A stretch of 64,000 bases of DNA, taken from Actinocrispum wychmicini. Lineage in GTDB: Bacteria; Actinomycetota; Actinomycetes; Mycobacteriales; Pseudonocardiaceae. The notes beneath the pieces were generated by a model that searched no databases, was not told the origin of the DNA, and worked only from the letters and a program-made list of their open reading frames with translations. A program made the position numbers and the translations under genes. Shown in pieces: positions 17,061-26,324 of this stretch. Within the stretch, counting starts at the first letter, position 1. The number at the start of each line of letters is the position of its first letter. Where the stretch lies: positions 248,001 to 312,000 of the forward strand of contig NZ_SLWS01000008.1 of assembly GCF_004345645.1 (NCBI RefSeq). Reading direction: 5' to 3'.

Positions 17061-17905
17061 CCGATTCGGCCCATGCCGCCGATGCCGAGCCAGCGGGCCG
17101 GGCCGTGCGCGTCGGCCTCGGTCGTGCCGTCCGGCCGCCAGTCCGGCAGCACCACGATGCCGGGGTCGAGCATCGTCAGCCCGTCGAAGTACGCGGCGAA
17201 CTCGGCGCGGCCACGGACGTGGAGCTGTTCGCTCGCGTCGTCGTAGACGCTGACCAGCCCGAGAACCTGTTCGTACGTGGCCGGATCGTGCTGTTGGACC
17301 TCGTCCAGGGTGATGATCGACATCGGCAGCAGGCTGCCCGGCGCACAGCGGTCCCGGTAGGTCGCGACCAGTCCGGCGGGGTCGTAGTCGTCGGCCACGT
17401 ACAGCAGGATGCCGACCATGAGCATGCCCATCGGCCGGGAGAAGTCCAGCAGGGTCTGCACTTCGGGCGCGTCGAGCACGCTCTCCGGGTCCCGGATGTC
17501 GGCATGCAGGATCGCCGCGTTCGCGTTGCCGCGCAAGATCTTCTGGGCGTGGGACACGGCCGTGGAGTCGTAGTCGACGTACACCACGCGGCCGTCGGGA
17601 TTCCGTTGCTGCACGATCTCGTGCACGTTGCCCACGGTGGGGATGCCGGAGCCGAGGTCGAGGAACTGGTCGATGCCCTCGTCCAGGCAGGCGTTCACCA
17701 CCCGGCGCAGCCAGGACCGGCTCAGCCGCGCCAACGCCGGCGTCACCGGCAGCACTGTCTTCGCCCGCTCGGCCAGTTCCCGGTCGGCGGCGAAGTTCAG
17801 CGCGCCACCCAGGTAGTAGTCGTACATCCGGGACGCGTTCGGGGTTTTCTCGTCGTAACTGCGTGGCCCGATCGGCTGCAACGGAGGTGGGGTACGCCGG
17901 TTCAT
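17057..17905 (-). CDS. DUF574 (Methyltransf_19) SAM-dependent methyltransferase-like protein
   Basis: 282 residues. The segments SRMYDYYLGGALNFAADRE, FLDLGSGIPTVGNVHEI (SAM motif I) and VVYVDYDSTAVSHAQ define the DUF574 family, expanded in actinomycetes. Members have a class-I methyltransferase fold but no known substrate. ATG 17905 is preferred because residues upstream of it (from 17941) do not resemble the family; MNRRTPPPLQPIGP is a typical disordered start. Confidence 0.85.
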   Translation of the reverse strand: MNRRTPPPLQPIGPRSYDEKTPNASRMYDYYLGGALNFAADRELAERAKTVLPVTPALARLSRSWLRRVVNACLDEGIDQFLDLGSGIPTVGNVHEIVQQRNPDGRVVYVDYDSTAVSHAQKILRGNANAAILHADIRDPESVLDAPEVQTLLDFSRPMGMLMVGILLYVADDYDPAGLVATYRDRCAPGSLLPMSIITLDEVQQHDPATYEQVLGLVSVYDDASEQLHVRGRAEFAAYFDGLTMLDPGIVVLPDWRPDGTTEADAHGPARWLGIGGMGRIG

Positions 17906-17971
17906 CGGGCACAGCATCCTCTTCGCTGGCAAGGCAGGCAAGCCGCCCGATGAACCGCCCGCCGACGCGGA

Positions 17972-18190
17972 TTATCTGATCATCCGAGGTGTGACGGACC
18001 TCAGGACGTGGGCGAAGACATCGAGCGTGGCGGCGTAGCCGTGCTCGGGCGGCGTGCCGTAGCCGACGATGATCCCTTGTGGATGGTCGCCGGGCGGGTG
18101 CCACCGGTCGCCCAGATGTCCGAGCGCCGGCAAGACCATCCATCCCAGCCGCAGCGCCGGTCCCAACGTCTTGGATGTCGTACCGACATC
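17972..18190 (-). pseudogene. Remnant of a MocR-type regulator (PLP domain fragments)
   Basis: On the minus strand, VGTTSKTLGPALRLGWMVLP (the PLP-lysine segment of the MocR aminotransferase domain) is followed almost at once by DHPQGIIVGYGTPPEHGYAA, which belongs at the extreme C-terminus of such proteins. The roughly 100 residues normally between them are missing, and the upstream sequence does not encode the N-terminal HTH or the rest of the PLP domain. This is a deletion-decayed copy, not a functional gene. Confidence 0.75.
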
Positions 18191-18330
18191 CCGGCAACAG
18201 GTGTTGCACCGACCGTTGAGGTGTTGCTCCTCGCTGGTGTCGTGGTCGGGCTGGCCGTGTTCGCCCGCGGCTCGACCGCCGTGTCGCATTCTCGCTAGTC
18301 CGGCACGGGGAACTGAGCAATGCTGGGGTC

Positions 18331-19788
18331 ATGCACGAGGACACCGAGAGCTGCGTACGGGCGGTCCACTCCAAGGACGCCCGGTTCGACGGCTGGTTCT
18401 ACACGGCGGTCGTCACCACCCGGATCTACTGCCGTCCCAGCTGCCCGGTGGTCCCGCCGAAGGTCCAGAACATGCGCTTCTACCCGAGCGCCGCCGCGGC
18501 CCAGCAAGCCGGTTTCCGTGCCTGCAAACGCTGTCGTCCGGACGCCACCCCGGGCTCTCCACAGTGGAACGAACGTGCCGACCTTGTTGCCCGCGCGATG
18601 CGCCTCATCGCCGACGGCGTGGTCGACCGCGACGGTGTCCCCGGCCTCGCCGCTCGCCTCGGCTACAGCGTCCGCCAGATCCAACGCCAGCTGGTCGCCG
18701 AGCTCGGCGCCGGCCCGCTCGCCATCGCGCGGGCACAACGCGCCCAGACCGCGCGGCTGCTCATCGAGACCACCGCCACACCCCTGGGTGATGCGGCGTT
18801 CGCGGCCGGGTTCGGCAGCGTCCGCTCGTTCAACGACACCATCCGCGAGGTCTTCGGCCTCACCCCGGGTGAGCTCCGGACGCGGTCCAAGAACGTGATC
18901 ACGACCCCGGGTTCCCTGGCGCTGCGGCTCCCGTTCCGCAGCCCGCTCTGCCCGGACAACCTGTTCGGGCACCTGGTCGCCACCGCGGTTCCGGGCGTGG
19001 AGGAGTGGCGGGACGGCTCGTACCGCCGGGCGCTTCGCCTGCCGCACGGCCACGGGATCGCGGCGCTCCGCCCGACCCCGGACTACATCGACTGCCGGCT
19101 CACCCTCAGCGACATGCGGGACCTGTCGGTGGCGATCACCCGCTGCCGCTGGCTGCTGGACCTGGACGCGGACCCGATCGCCATCGACGACCTGCTGCAC
19201 CAGGACCCGTTCCTGGCATCGCTGGTCACCAAGGCACCGGGCCGGCGGGTCCCGCGGGCCGCGGACGGGCCGGAGTTCGCCATCCGTGCCGTCCTCGGCC
19301 AACAGGTGTCGACCGCCGCCGCGCGGACCCACGCTGGCCGGATGGTGACTGCGGCCGGTGAGGCCATCAGCGACGACGAGGGCGGCCTCACCCATCTCTT
19401 CCCCACGACGGAGGCGCTGGCCGCGCTCGACCCGGCCACGTTCGCCATGCCGGAATCCCGCCGTACGACCCTCACCAGGCTGCTCGACGCCCTGCCCGGC
19501 ATCGACCTCAGCGTCGGTAGCGACTGGCAGGAAGCCCGCGCGAAGCTGGCCACCCTCCCCGGCTTCGGTCCGTGGACGATCGAGACGATCGCCATGCGCG
19601 CCCTGGGCGACCCGGACGCGTTCAACCCGACCGACCTGGGTGTTCGCCGCGCCGCGGAGGACGTCGGCCTGCCCAAGACCCCCGCGGCGCTGACGGCTCA
19701 CGCGGCCGCGTGGCGCCCGTGGCGCGCCTACGCCGTCCAGTACCTGTGGGCCACGGGCGACCACCCGATCAACTTCCTGCCGTCATAG
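18331..19788 (+). CDS. alkA: Ada-AlkA fusion: methylated-DNA sensor plus 3-methyladenine glycosylase II
   Basis: 485 residues. The Ada zinc domain is N-terminal, with Cys34, Cys38, Cys65 and Cys68 (RIYCRPSCP ... ACKRCRP); in Ada the first accepts methyl from phosphotriesters. An AraC HTH follows (about 85-185), then the AlkA N-terminal domain and the HhH-GPD glycosylase with GFGPWTIETIAMRALGD and the catalytic Asp in NPTDLG (about residue 438). The architecture couples alkylation sensing and base excision in one protein, as in other actinobacteria. It shares a six-base antisense overlap with the convergent sugar-operon gene. The ECF promoter pattern found at 33.3 kb is not seen upstream. Confidence 0.93.
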   Translation: MHEDTESCVRAVHSKDARFDGWFYTAVVTTRIYCRPSCPVVPPKVQNMRFYPSAAAAQQAGFRACKRCRPDATPGSPQWNERADLVARAMRLIADGVVDRDGVPGLAARLGYSVRQIQRQLVAELGAGPLAIARAQRAQTARLLIETTATPLGDAAFAAGFGSVRSFNDTIREVFGLTPGELRTRSKNVITTPGSLALRLPFRSPLCPDNLFGHLVATAVPGVEEWRDGSYRRALRLPHGHGIAALRPTPDYIDCRLTLSDMRDLSVAITRCRWLLDLDADPIAIDDLLHQDPFLASLVTKAPGRRVPRAADGPEFAIRAVLGQQVSTAAARTHAGRMVTAAGEAISDDEGGLTHLFPTTEALAALDPATFAMPESRRTTLTRLLDALPGIDLSVGSDWQEARAKLATLPGFGPWTIETIAMRALGDPDAFNPTDLGVRRAAEDVGLPKTPAALTAHAAAWRPWRAYAVQYLWATGDHPINFLPS

Positions 19789-22275
19789 CGGCCGGCCGTG
19801 CGTCAACGAGATCACATGCGACCCGATCCGCATCTCCTCGGCTCCCCAGGGAATGCGGCACAGCGGATTGTCCACATGGTACTGCGGAGCCAGGTCGACC
19901 ACCTGTCCGTCCACGGTGAACGGCAGATCCCAGTGCAGGCTCATCCCGCGGTAGTCGACACCGGACGGCCCGAACTCCGGATTTCCCAAGCTGTCGACGA
20001 AGTCGGCGAACGACCCGTCCACCGCCCGCCGTCCCACCACACACACCCACACGGTCCCGCCCCGTACTTCTTGACCGGCGTTGGGCCCACGGGTGAGCAT
20101 CCGGCAGCCGTCGTCGGAGCCGAGCGCGACATAGCCGTCGCCCACCCGGCCGGCCAGCCACGGCCCGGCCGAGACGTGCTCGTCGAACGTCCACAGTGGA
20201 AACCAGCCGTGCGGGTAGCCCATCGGGTCGTCCGCCGGGATCCGGTAGACCGCGAGCACCACGTTCCGGTGTTGACGAACTCGCGGCAGAACGCGGTTGC
20301 CGGCCCACGCGTTCGGCCGCGCGGACGAGTGCGTCGCGTCGTTCGGCGTGTGCGTCACGTAGACCTGCGTCTCCGGACCGAGCGTGGCACCCCAGATGTG
20401 TTCCTGCAACCCGGGCAGACCCGGCCGGTAGTCCTGGACCGACGACAGCATCGCGTCCGGAGTCTTGTAGACCACCAGATCCGAAGCGTACTCTCGGTCA
20501 AGAAGATCGTTGTGCACCCGGTACGTCCCACGATAACGCTGTCGACCGACCCACTCTGCGGGCAGGGCGGCAGCCGAAGCGATCTCCGGAGGCAACACAT
20601 AACGCTTCGCGGTAGCCAGGACAGTCGCCGGCAGGGTGGCGTGGTTCAACGCCCCCATGCCCCAGCACAGCCACATGATGGACGCGGTCTCTTCAAGCCG
20701 CGCGGTCCGTTGCGTCTGCACGTACGAGCGGCCGTGCGCGGACACGTGCGCACCCCGCCACGAGTTGGCGGCCAGCGTGAACAACGTCTTGTCCAACAAT
20801 CCGGCCGCCAACTCGACGATCCTCGTGTTCTCGGCGAACTCCACCAGCGACGTCAGCGCCAGCACGTCCACGGCGAGATACGCGTTGGAGTCGAACTCGC
20901 TGTAACCGCCGGCGAGTTTGCGCGTCAGCCACTCCACCGCCAGCGACTCGCCGTGCTCCCGGTGCCGGCGCCCGTCCCAGCCCGTGTTGCCGAACGTCGA
21001 ATCGCCGAACGCCTGTCCCGCAAGCAGCTCGGCCGTATGCCACACCAACTGATGGTTCTCGGTGAAATAACACATTGCGTCGAGACCCGGTTGGTCGATC
21101 CAATACTTCAGACCCAGCAACGCCGACCGTACCTCGTCCGGACACCCAGGAACCCGATGCCACAGATGAAGCAACCCGAGCGCCTCGAAGTCAGCGCAGT
21201 CCGCTCGCTGGGAGATCATCCACAGCGACCGTTCCAACCGCTCCACGCGGACCTGGTGGGACGGTTCCAGGGCGTGCGAGGCAAGCTCGGCGGCACAGCC
21301 GTTCGCGCTCGCGGCGGCGTGCTCCAGCAGTTCCCGACGCCAGTCGGCGGGTTCGCCGACCGGCGAAACCCGGTTCGGTGGCAGCACGCACACGCCGAAC
21401 TCCCGGAACTGTGCCCCCATCGAGACCCGGACCGTCCGCTCACCCGTCGTGAGCATCGACGCCGAACCGACGCCGGTGTCCTCGTCGCCGGATATTGGTA
21501 CGACGGCTTTGCCGTCGACGAACGTCACCATCCGGTCCACCGGGCCACACCGCACCCGAAGCTCAACCCCGGCTGGCCCGGTCAGTTCGAGCGTTGGCGT
21601 GGCCAGGCCCCACCGTGGCACCCCCACGGCGTCAAGAACCTGGTCAGCAAGCGCGTTCGCTGGCGAGCCAGGTACCACAACGCGAACCGGTAGCCCGCCG
21701 ACCCGCAGCCGCACCACCTGCCGGCACTCCCGGAAACCGACCTGCCACAACACCGTGACGACCTCGGTGCGTCCAGCCGGCAGCCACACGTCCACCTTGT
21801 GGGCGTGTGGCTCCATGTACGTCACCCTGGTCGTGCGCAGAACACATTTGCCACCGACGAACAACAGCGCCGGCCCGGTGCTGGCGAGTTCGAGCGTCCG
21901 CCATTCCGCCTGGTCGACCTCGACCACAGTGCCGGCAAGCGCGACCCGTTTCGCCGGCGTGAAACAGAACTCGCTGAAGTCCACCAACCCGTCGGACGCC
22001 GTGTGCGCCCGCCGCCACTCGCCGGAATGCCCGGCGTAGTCGACCGGCTCGCCCTCCACCAGCGGAGTCACCGCCTCCTCCGAAAGCGGTGACAGCGAAT
22101 AGAGTTTCGCCTTGAGCGGGGTCACGTCCGGCCCGTTCGTCAACACCCAACGGCCGTTCTCGCCCCACGGCGACCCTTCGCTGTCGAGGATCGAGAGATC
22201 CAGGGGCTCGCTCCACGGCCCGGCGACCAGCCAGTCCCGCACACCACCGCGTTCGTCGAGCACGTGCTCGCTCAT
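19783..22275 (-). CDS. Large uncharacterised protein of a sugar ABC operon
   Basis: 830 residues, no signal peptide, no family I can name with confidence. The first 330 residues look beta-rich and jelly-roll-like (for example CFTPAKRVALAGTVVEVDQ); residues about 350-600 are helical with conserved-looking aromatic and charged residues (CYFTENHQLVWHTAELLAGQ, AGGYSEFDSNAYLAVDVLA), like the (alpha/alpha) toroid of glycoside hydrolases or polysaccharide lyases. The C-terminal 200 residues are beta-rich again. The start overlaps the stop of the permease gene (ATGA, 22272-22275), so it is translated with the transporter. A cytoplasmic enzyme acting on the imported saccharide is the natural inference. 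Confidence 0.55.
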   Translation of the reverse strand: MSEHVLDERGGVRDWLVAGPWSEPLDLSILDSEGSPWGENGRWVLTNGPDVTPLKAKLYSLSPLSEEAVTPLVEGEPVDYAGHSGEWRRAHTASDGLVDFSEFCFTPAKRVALAGTVVEVDQAEWRTLELASTGPALLFVGGKCVLRTTRVTYMEPHAHKVDVWLPAGRTEVVTVLWQVGFRECRQVVRLRVGGLPVRVVVPGSPANALADQVLDAVGVPRWGLATPTLELTGPAGVELRVRCGPVDRMVTFVDGKAVVPISGDEDTGVGSASMLTTGERTVRVSMGAQFREFGVCVLPPNRVSPVGEPADWRRELLEHAAASANGCAAELASHALEPSHQVRVERLERSLWMISQRADCADFEALGLLHLWHRVPGCPDEVRSALLGLKYWIDQPGLDAMCYFTENHQLVWHTAELLAGQAFGDSTFGNTGWDGRRHREHGESLAVEWLTRKLAGGYSEFDSNAYLAVDVLALTSLVEFAENTRIVELAAGLLDKTLFTLAANSWRGAHVSAHGRSYVQTQRTARLEETASIMWLCWGMGALNHATLPATVLATAKRYVLPPEIASAAALPAEWVGRQRYRGTYRVHNDLLDREYASDLVVYKTPDAMLSSVQDYRPGLPGLQEHIWGATLGPETQVYVTHTPNDATHSSARPNAWAGNRVLPRVRQHRNVVLAVYRIPADDPMGYPHGWFPLWTFDEHVSAGPWLAGRVGDGYVALGSDDGCRMLTRGPNAGQEVRGGTVWVCVVGRRAVDGSFADFVDSLGNPEFGPSGVDYRGMSLHWDLPFTVDGQVVDLAPQYHVDNPLCRIPWGAEEMRIGSHVISLTHGRPL

Positions 22276-23120
22276 TTGAATCCCGTCTGTGCGATTCCCT
22301 TGACAATGTGCCGCTGCATGATGAGGAACACGATGACCACAGGGATCATGCTCACCACGGACATGGCGAGGATGTAGTTGAACGGCACCACTTCCTCGCT
22401 GTTGAACTGCGCGAGCGCGACCGGCAGCGTGTACTTGTCCTGTGACTGCGCGATCACCAGCGGCCAGAGGAAGTCGTTCCACCGCCAGATCACCGAGAAG
22501 ATCGTGACCACCGCCAGCGCGGCCCGGCACAACGGCAGCACGAGCCGCAGGAAGATGCGCAGCTCACCGGCGCCGTCGATTCTGGCCGCCTCGATCATCT
22601 CGTCCGGAATCGTCAGCATGTACTGGCGCAACAGGAAAACCCCGGTCGGGGTCGCCGCCGGCGGAATGATCATCCCGAGCAGCGAGTTGGTCACCCCCAG
22701 GTCCGAGGCGGTCCGGTACAACGGGATCAGGATGATCTGCAACGGGACCATGATCGTGCCGAGCGTGATCAGGAACAACACGTTCCGGCCGCGGAAGTTG
22801 TACTTCGCGAGCGCGTACGCCGCCAACGAGTTGATCACCAGGGTCAGCACGGTCGCCGAGATCGTGACGATTGTGCTGTTGCGCAGATACACCCCGAAGT
22901 CGAACCGGGACAACGCCTCGGTGTAGTTCGTCAGATCGAACGAGTTCGGCAGCAGAGTAGGCGGGCGGGCCGCCAGTTCCGTCCGATCCTTGAACGACGA
23001 CAACACCGACCACACCACCGGCGCCAGGAACAGAATCGACAGGGCGATGAGCCCCGCGTACATCAGCACCTTGCCGGCGGTCGGCGGCTCGCCCGCCCGT
23101 GTTCCGGTCCACCGCCTCAT
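22272..23120 (-). CDS. Carbohydrate ABC transporter permease (MalG type)
   Basis: 282 residues, six membrane segments. The EAA loop EAARIDGAGELRIFLRLVLP (about residues 188-207) contacts the ATPase. It follows the MalF-type permease with a four-base overlap. As in many actinomycete sugar transporters no ATP-binding protein is encoded nearby; a shared MsiK-type ATPase is expected elsewhere. Confidence 0.93.
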   Translation of the reverse strand: MRRWTGTRAGEPPTAGKVLMYAGLIALSILFLAPVVWSVLSSFKDRTELAARPPTLLPNSFDLTNYTEALSRFDFGVYLRNSTIVTISATVLTLVINSLAAYALAKYNFRGRNVLFLITLGTIMVPLQIILIPLYRTASDLGVTNSLLGMIIPPAATPTGVFLLRQYMLTIPDEMIEAARIDGAGELRIFLRLVLPLCRAALAVVTIFSVIWRWNDFLWPLVIAQSQDKYTLPVALAQFNSEEVVPFNYILAMSVVSMIPVVIVFLIMQRHIVKGIAQTGFK

Positions 23121-23989
23121 ATGGACTCCTTGCGGCGCCCATACCAGAAGTTCACCAGTGTGAGGGCGAAGATCGTGCAGAACAACACCACGGATCCGGC
23201 CGCCGCCAAGCCGTACTGGATCGGCGACCGGAACGCGTGCTCGTAGATGTACTGCACCATGAACGTGGTCGCGCCCAACGGCCCGCCACCGGTCAACGTG
23301 TAGACGAAGTCGAACGCCTGGAACCCGGTGATCATCGCCAGAATGACCACGACGAGCGTCGTCGGCCGCAACAACGGCATGGTGACGTGCCGGAAACGTT
23401 GCCACGCCGAAGCGCCGTCCATTCTGGCGGCCTCGTAGTACGATCCGTCGATGCCCTGCAGGCCGGCCATCAGGATCAACGTGTAGAACCCCACGTGCAT
23501 CCACACCGCGACGAAAATCGTCACGCCCAGCGCGAGCGGTCCGTTCACCAGCCAGCCGACTTCGATGCCCAGCAACGAGTTCAACCCGCCGGACTGCCGT
23601 TGCAGAATCCACCCCCACAGCAGCCCGATCACCACCGGCGACAGCAGGACCGGCAGAAAGAACACCGCCCGGAAGAATCCCCGCGCCCGGATCCGCTGGG
23701 TCAGCAACAACGCCAGCCCGATTGCGGCCACGGTCGACAGCACGACGAACGCGACCACGAAGATCACGCTCGCCTGTGCCGCCGACCAGAACTCACTGTC
23801 GCTGAACAGTTTCCGGTAGTTGTCGGTGCCGACCGGTTTGAACGTCCGGCCGTTGGAGCTGTCGTACGCGCTGATGTTGAAGCCGTTGATCGCCGGATAG
23901 ATGATGAACACCCCGAAGATCAGCATGTTCGGCGCGACGAAGAAGTAAGGCGCCAGTCGCTGGTTCCACGGCTTGACGCGCTTAGCCAT
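23117..23989 (-). CDS. Carbohydrate ABC transporter permease (MalF type)
   Basis: 290 residues, six membrane segments, with the EAA loop YYEAARMDGASAWQRFRHVT (about 190-209). It overlaps the binding-protein gene by eight bases and the second permease by four. The pair forms the membrane channel of a CUT1 sugar importer. Confidence 0.93.
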   Translation of the reverse strand: MAKRVKPWNQRLAPYFFVAPNMLIFGVFIIYPAINGFNISAYDSSNGRTFKPVGTDNYRKLFSDSEFWSAAQASVIFVVAFVVLSTVAAIGLALLLTQRIRARGFFRAVFFLPVLLSPVVIGLLWGWILQRQSGGLNSLLGIEVGWLVNGPLALGVTIFVAVWMHVGFYTLILMAGLQGIDGSYYEAARMDGASAWQRFRHVTMPLLRPTTLVVVILAMITGFQAFDFVYTLTGGGPLGATTFMVQYIYEHAFRSPIQYGLAAAGSVVLFCTIFALTLVNFWYGRRKESI

Positions 23990-25244
23990 TCAGGTTCTTC
24001 TCCGCGGCCGCCCGAATGTTGTTCACCGTGTCCGCGACCGACTGTTTGCCCGCGATGGCGTTCGCCAGTTCCTTGACGATCGCGGTCGCGGTGGGGGAGA
24101 AGCCGACGCTGTAGGTGCTGGCGTAGCTGTCCGGATTCGTGCGTTTCACGTCCGCCAAGAACACAGCCATGTCCTCAGCCCGTTGCGGGTATTGGACACC
24201 CTCGGCGACCAGGTCCTTGCGGGTGGGCAGGAACTGGGATTCCTTGGCGTACTTGGTCTGCGCCTCCCGCGAGTTCATGAACGCCACGAACTTCGCGGCC
24301 AGCTGCGGGTTCTTGCTCTGCTTGAACGCCATCATGAACTTCCCGCCCGGGTACCCGCCGCACCTGTCCGCGCACGGGTTGGCGATCGCGGCCCACTTGA
24401 ACTTGGCCGCCTTGACGAACTGGCTGACCTGCCAGTTGCCGCTGAAGTAGACGGGCGCGTCGCCGGCCAGGAAAATGTCGTTGCCGCCCTTGTACTTGGT
24501 GCCCGACTCGATCCAGAAGTCCTGCGACATCACGTTCTGCTTGGTGAGGTCGACGAACAACTGCACCGCCCGAGCGGTCTTGGCCGGGTCGAGCTGGACC
24601 TTGCCGTCCGAGCCGTAGATGTTGGTGCCGAACTGGTTGATCATGCCGGCGACCCGGTGCCCGGACTTGTCGTACGCGATGGCGAACGGGGTTCCGTTGG
24701 CCTGCTGGACCTTCTTGGCGTTGGTGACCAGCTCGTCCCAGGTCCAGGGCTTGTCCGGGGTCGGTGGCGTGACTCCGGCCTTCGCGAACTGGTCCAGGTT
24801 GACGAACGGGCCGTTCATGGTCAGGTCGCTGGGCAACGCCAGCAACTCGCCGTTCTTGCCGTGCACGTACTGCTGGGTCTCGTCCAGGTACTGCCCGCCG
24901 ATGTCCTGACCGGCCTTGTTGAGGTCGAGCAGTGCGTCCCGGAACCCGGTCAGCGTGCTCTCCCTGGCCACGTCCGGCGCGTTGTTCGCCGAGATCCTGG
25001 CCTGCAACTGCTGGTCCAACCCGGAGAACGGGACGATCTGCAGCTCCACGGTGGATCCGGTCTGCTGCTCGAACTGCTTGATCAGGTCCCGGGTGGTCTG
25101 CTCGTCGGGTCCGTCGGTGAAGTACAGGTAGGTCAGCTGGTTGGGGCCGCTGGTCGACGGCTTCGCCCCCTCGTCGGTCGTGCCTGGCGAGCATGCCCCC
25201 AGAACCAGCAGCGCGCTGATGATGATGCCCATGCGTCTTTGCAC
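23982..25244 (-). CDS. Sugar ABC transporter substrate-binding lipoprotein
   Basis: 420 residues. A lipobox LGAC with lipid-anchored Cys18 follows a short signal peptide. The rest is a family-1 extracellular solute-binding protein: TYLYFTDGPDEQTTRDLIKQ, FVNLDQFAKAGVTPPTPDKP, WTWDELVTNAKKVQQ. GTG 25244 is supported by GGAGG eight bases upstream. It heads the operon 25244-19783, behind a perfect LacI-type operator, so the operon is probably induced by its sugar. Confidence 0.92.
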   Translation of the reverse strand: MQRRMGIIISALLVLGACSPGTTDEGAKPSTSGPNQLTYLYFTDGPDEQTTRDLIKQFEQQTGSTVELQIVPFSGLDQQLQARISANNAPDVARESTLTGFRDALLDLNKAGQDIGGQYLDETQQYVHGKNGELLALPSDLTMNGPFVNLDQFAKAGVTPPTPDKPWTWDELVTNAKKVQQANGTPFAIAYDKSGHRVAGMINQFGTNIYGSDGKVQLDPAKTARAVQLFVDLTKQNVMSQDFWIESGTKYKGGNDIFLAGDAPVYFSGNWQVSQFVKAAKFKWAAIANPCADRCGGYPGGKFMMAFKQSKNPQLAAKFVAFMNSREAQTKYAKESQFLPTRKDLVAEGVQYPQRAEDMAVFLADVKRTNPDSYASTYSVGFSPTATAIVKELANAIAGKQSVADTVNNIRAAAEKNLNG

Positions 25245-25263
25245 GTGGCTCGCCTCCGTTGGG

Positions 25264-25281
25264 ATAGAAAGCGCTTTCTAT
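25264..25281. promoter_or_regulatory. LacI-family operator ATAGAAAGCGCTTTCTAT
   Basis: Perfect 18-bp palindrome centred on the CG of GAAAGCGCTTTC, the classic core of LacI/GalR-family operators, 20 bp upstream of the binding-protein start. No LacI-family gene occurs in the window, so the repressor is encoded elsewhere. Confidence 0.88.
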
Positions 25282-25389
25282 GGCGCAGACTAGATCCACC
25301 GGCGGACCGGGTCAATCAGTCCCGGGATCCGTTCGAACGCTCACGAAGAGTCACATTCGCCACGGACGTCACCTGGCGTTCACCTGTGC

Positions 25390-26286
25390 TCAATGTTGGG
25401 CCGCAACGGCTTCCGCCAGCGAGTCGAGCAGCCAGATGTGCGTGCCACCCAGCGTGGTCGTCTCGCCAGTCACCTCGGCGTACAGCCCCCAGTAGCGGCG
25501 GAACCCGGGTTCCCGGCCGGAAGCCAGCGTGGTCAGCAGCTCCTGACGGAACGCGGGGCTGTCCCGCCGGTCGCGGCCCACCGCGTGCGCCGCCACGAAC
25601 TGGTCCAGCACCGGCCCCGGACCTGGGATCGTTCCGGCCGACACCAGGGGACTGGCCAGGCCGATCGCCTCGTCCACACCCGCCAGCATGGAGTGCTGGT
25701 CGACGACGTGCTCGGTCAGCAACGACGGCAACAAGCGGTTCGCGGTCAGCGTGACCATCTGCGCATAGGCCATGACCTGCGCGGCGGTCGGTTCGGCGGG
25801 CGGATCAGGCACGACCATCGCCGCGAACGCCTCGAACACCGGTTCCGGCCACGGGTTCGCGACGGCCCGCCGCCAGTACTCCACGAGCGTGTCATGCGCG
25901 GCACGGCTGTCCGTGACGGCGGTGAGCAGGTCCAACCGCGCCGCACGTTCCGTCGGCCGGGACTGCTCCACCGCGACGAGCGAGGCCCGTCGCCACGCCA
26001 GCTCGGCCAGCGAGACGTCCAGTTCGGCACGTGCCGCCGCCACCGCGTCCGCCATCGACCGCCGGCCGGCGAGCACATCGGTGATCGCCGGCAGTCCCAG
26101 CCCCAGGCCGCGCAGGCGCCGGACGAGCGTGAGCTGGTCGACCGCGTCCGGAGCGAACCGGCGATGCCCGCCGGTGCTGCGCACGGTGGTCAGGATGCCC
26201 GTGTCGCAGTAGAACCGGATGGTGCGCACCGGGACCCGGGTGAGCCGGGCCAGCTCGCCGATCCCCAAAGTGGTCCGAAATTGCAC
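25390..26286 (-). CDS. MerR-family transcriptional regulator
   Basis: 298 residues. The MerR HTH is at the N-terminus (IGELARLTRVPVRTIRFYCD, then GGHRRFAPDAVDQLTLVRRL), followed by a dimerisation helix and a long C-terminal domain of unknown ligand. GTG 26286 is chosen because GGAGG lies five bases before it; the GTG at 26298 would sit within the operator repeat. Divergent from the MDMPI-type gene, with a MerR-like stretched promoter between them. Confidence 0.88.
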   Translation of the reverse strand: MQFRTTLGIGELARLTRVPVRTIRFYCDTGILTTVRSTGGHRRFAPDAVDQLTLVRRLRGLGLGLPAITDVLAGRRSMADAVAAARAELDVSLAELAWRRASLVAVEQSRPTERAARLDLLTAVTDSRAAHDTLVEYWRRAVANPWPEPVFEAFAAMVVPDPPAEPTAAQVMAYAQMVTLTANRLLPSLLTEHVVDQHSMLAGVDEAIGLASPLVSAGTIPGPGPVLDQFVAAHAVGRDRRDSPAFRQELLTTLASGREPGFRRYWGLYAEVTGETTTLGGTHIWLLDSLAEAVAAQH

Positions 26287-26318
26287 TTGAACCTCCACCC
26301 TGGTGGAGATCCTACGGT
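26287..26318 (+). promoter_or_regulatory. MerR-type stretched promoter with inverted repeat
   Basis: TTGAAC (26287-26292) and TACGGT (26313-26318) are separated by 20 bp, and the spacer holds CTCCACC-CT-GGTGGAG (26293-26308). An over-long spacer filled by a dyad is the hallmark of MerR-activated promoters. The predicted transcript would begin at or next to the ATG at 26325. Confidence 0.7.
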
Positions 26319-26324
26319 AATCGC

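Noticed and set aside
18331..19788. alkA as member of the ECF regulon at 33 kb
   Set aside because: No CTCACRTT-N13-ACGTCTAC pattern was found in the 150 bp upstream of the gene.
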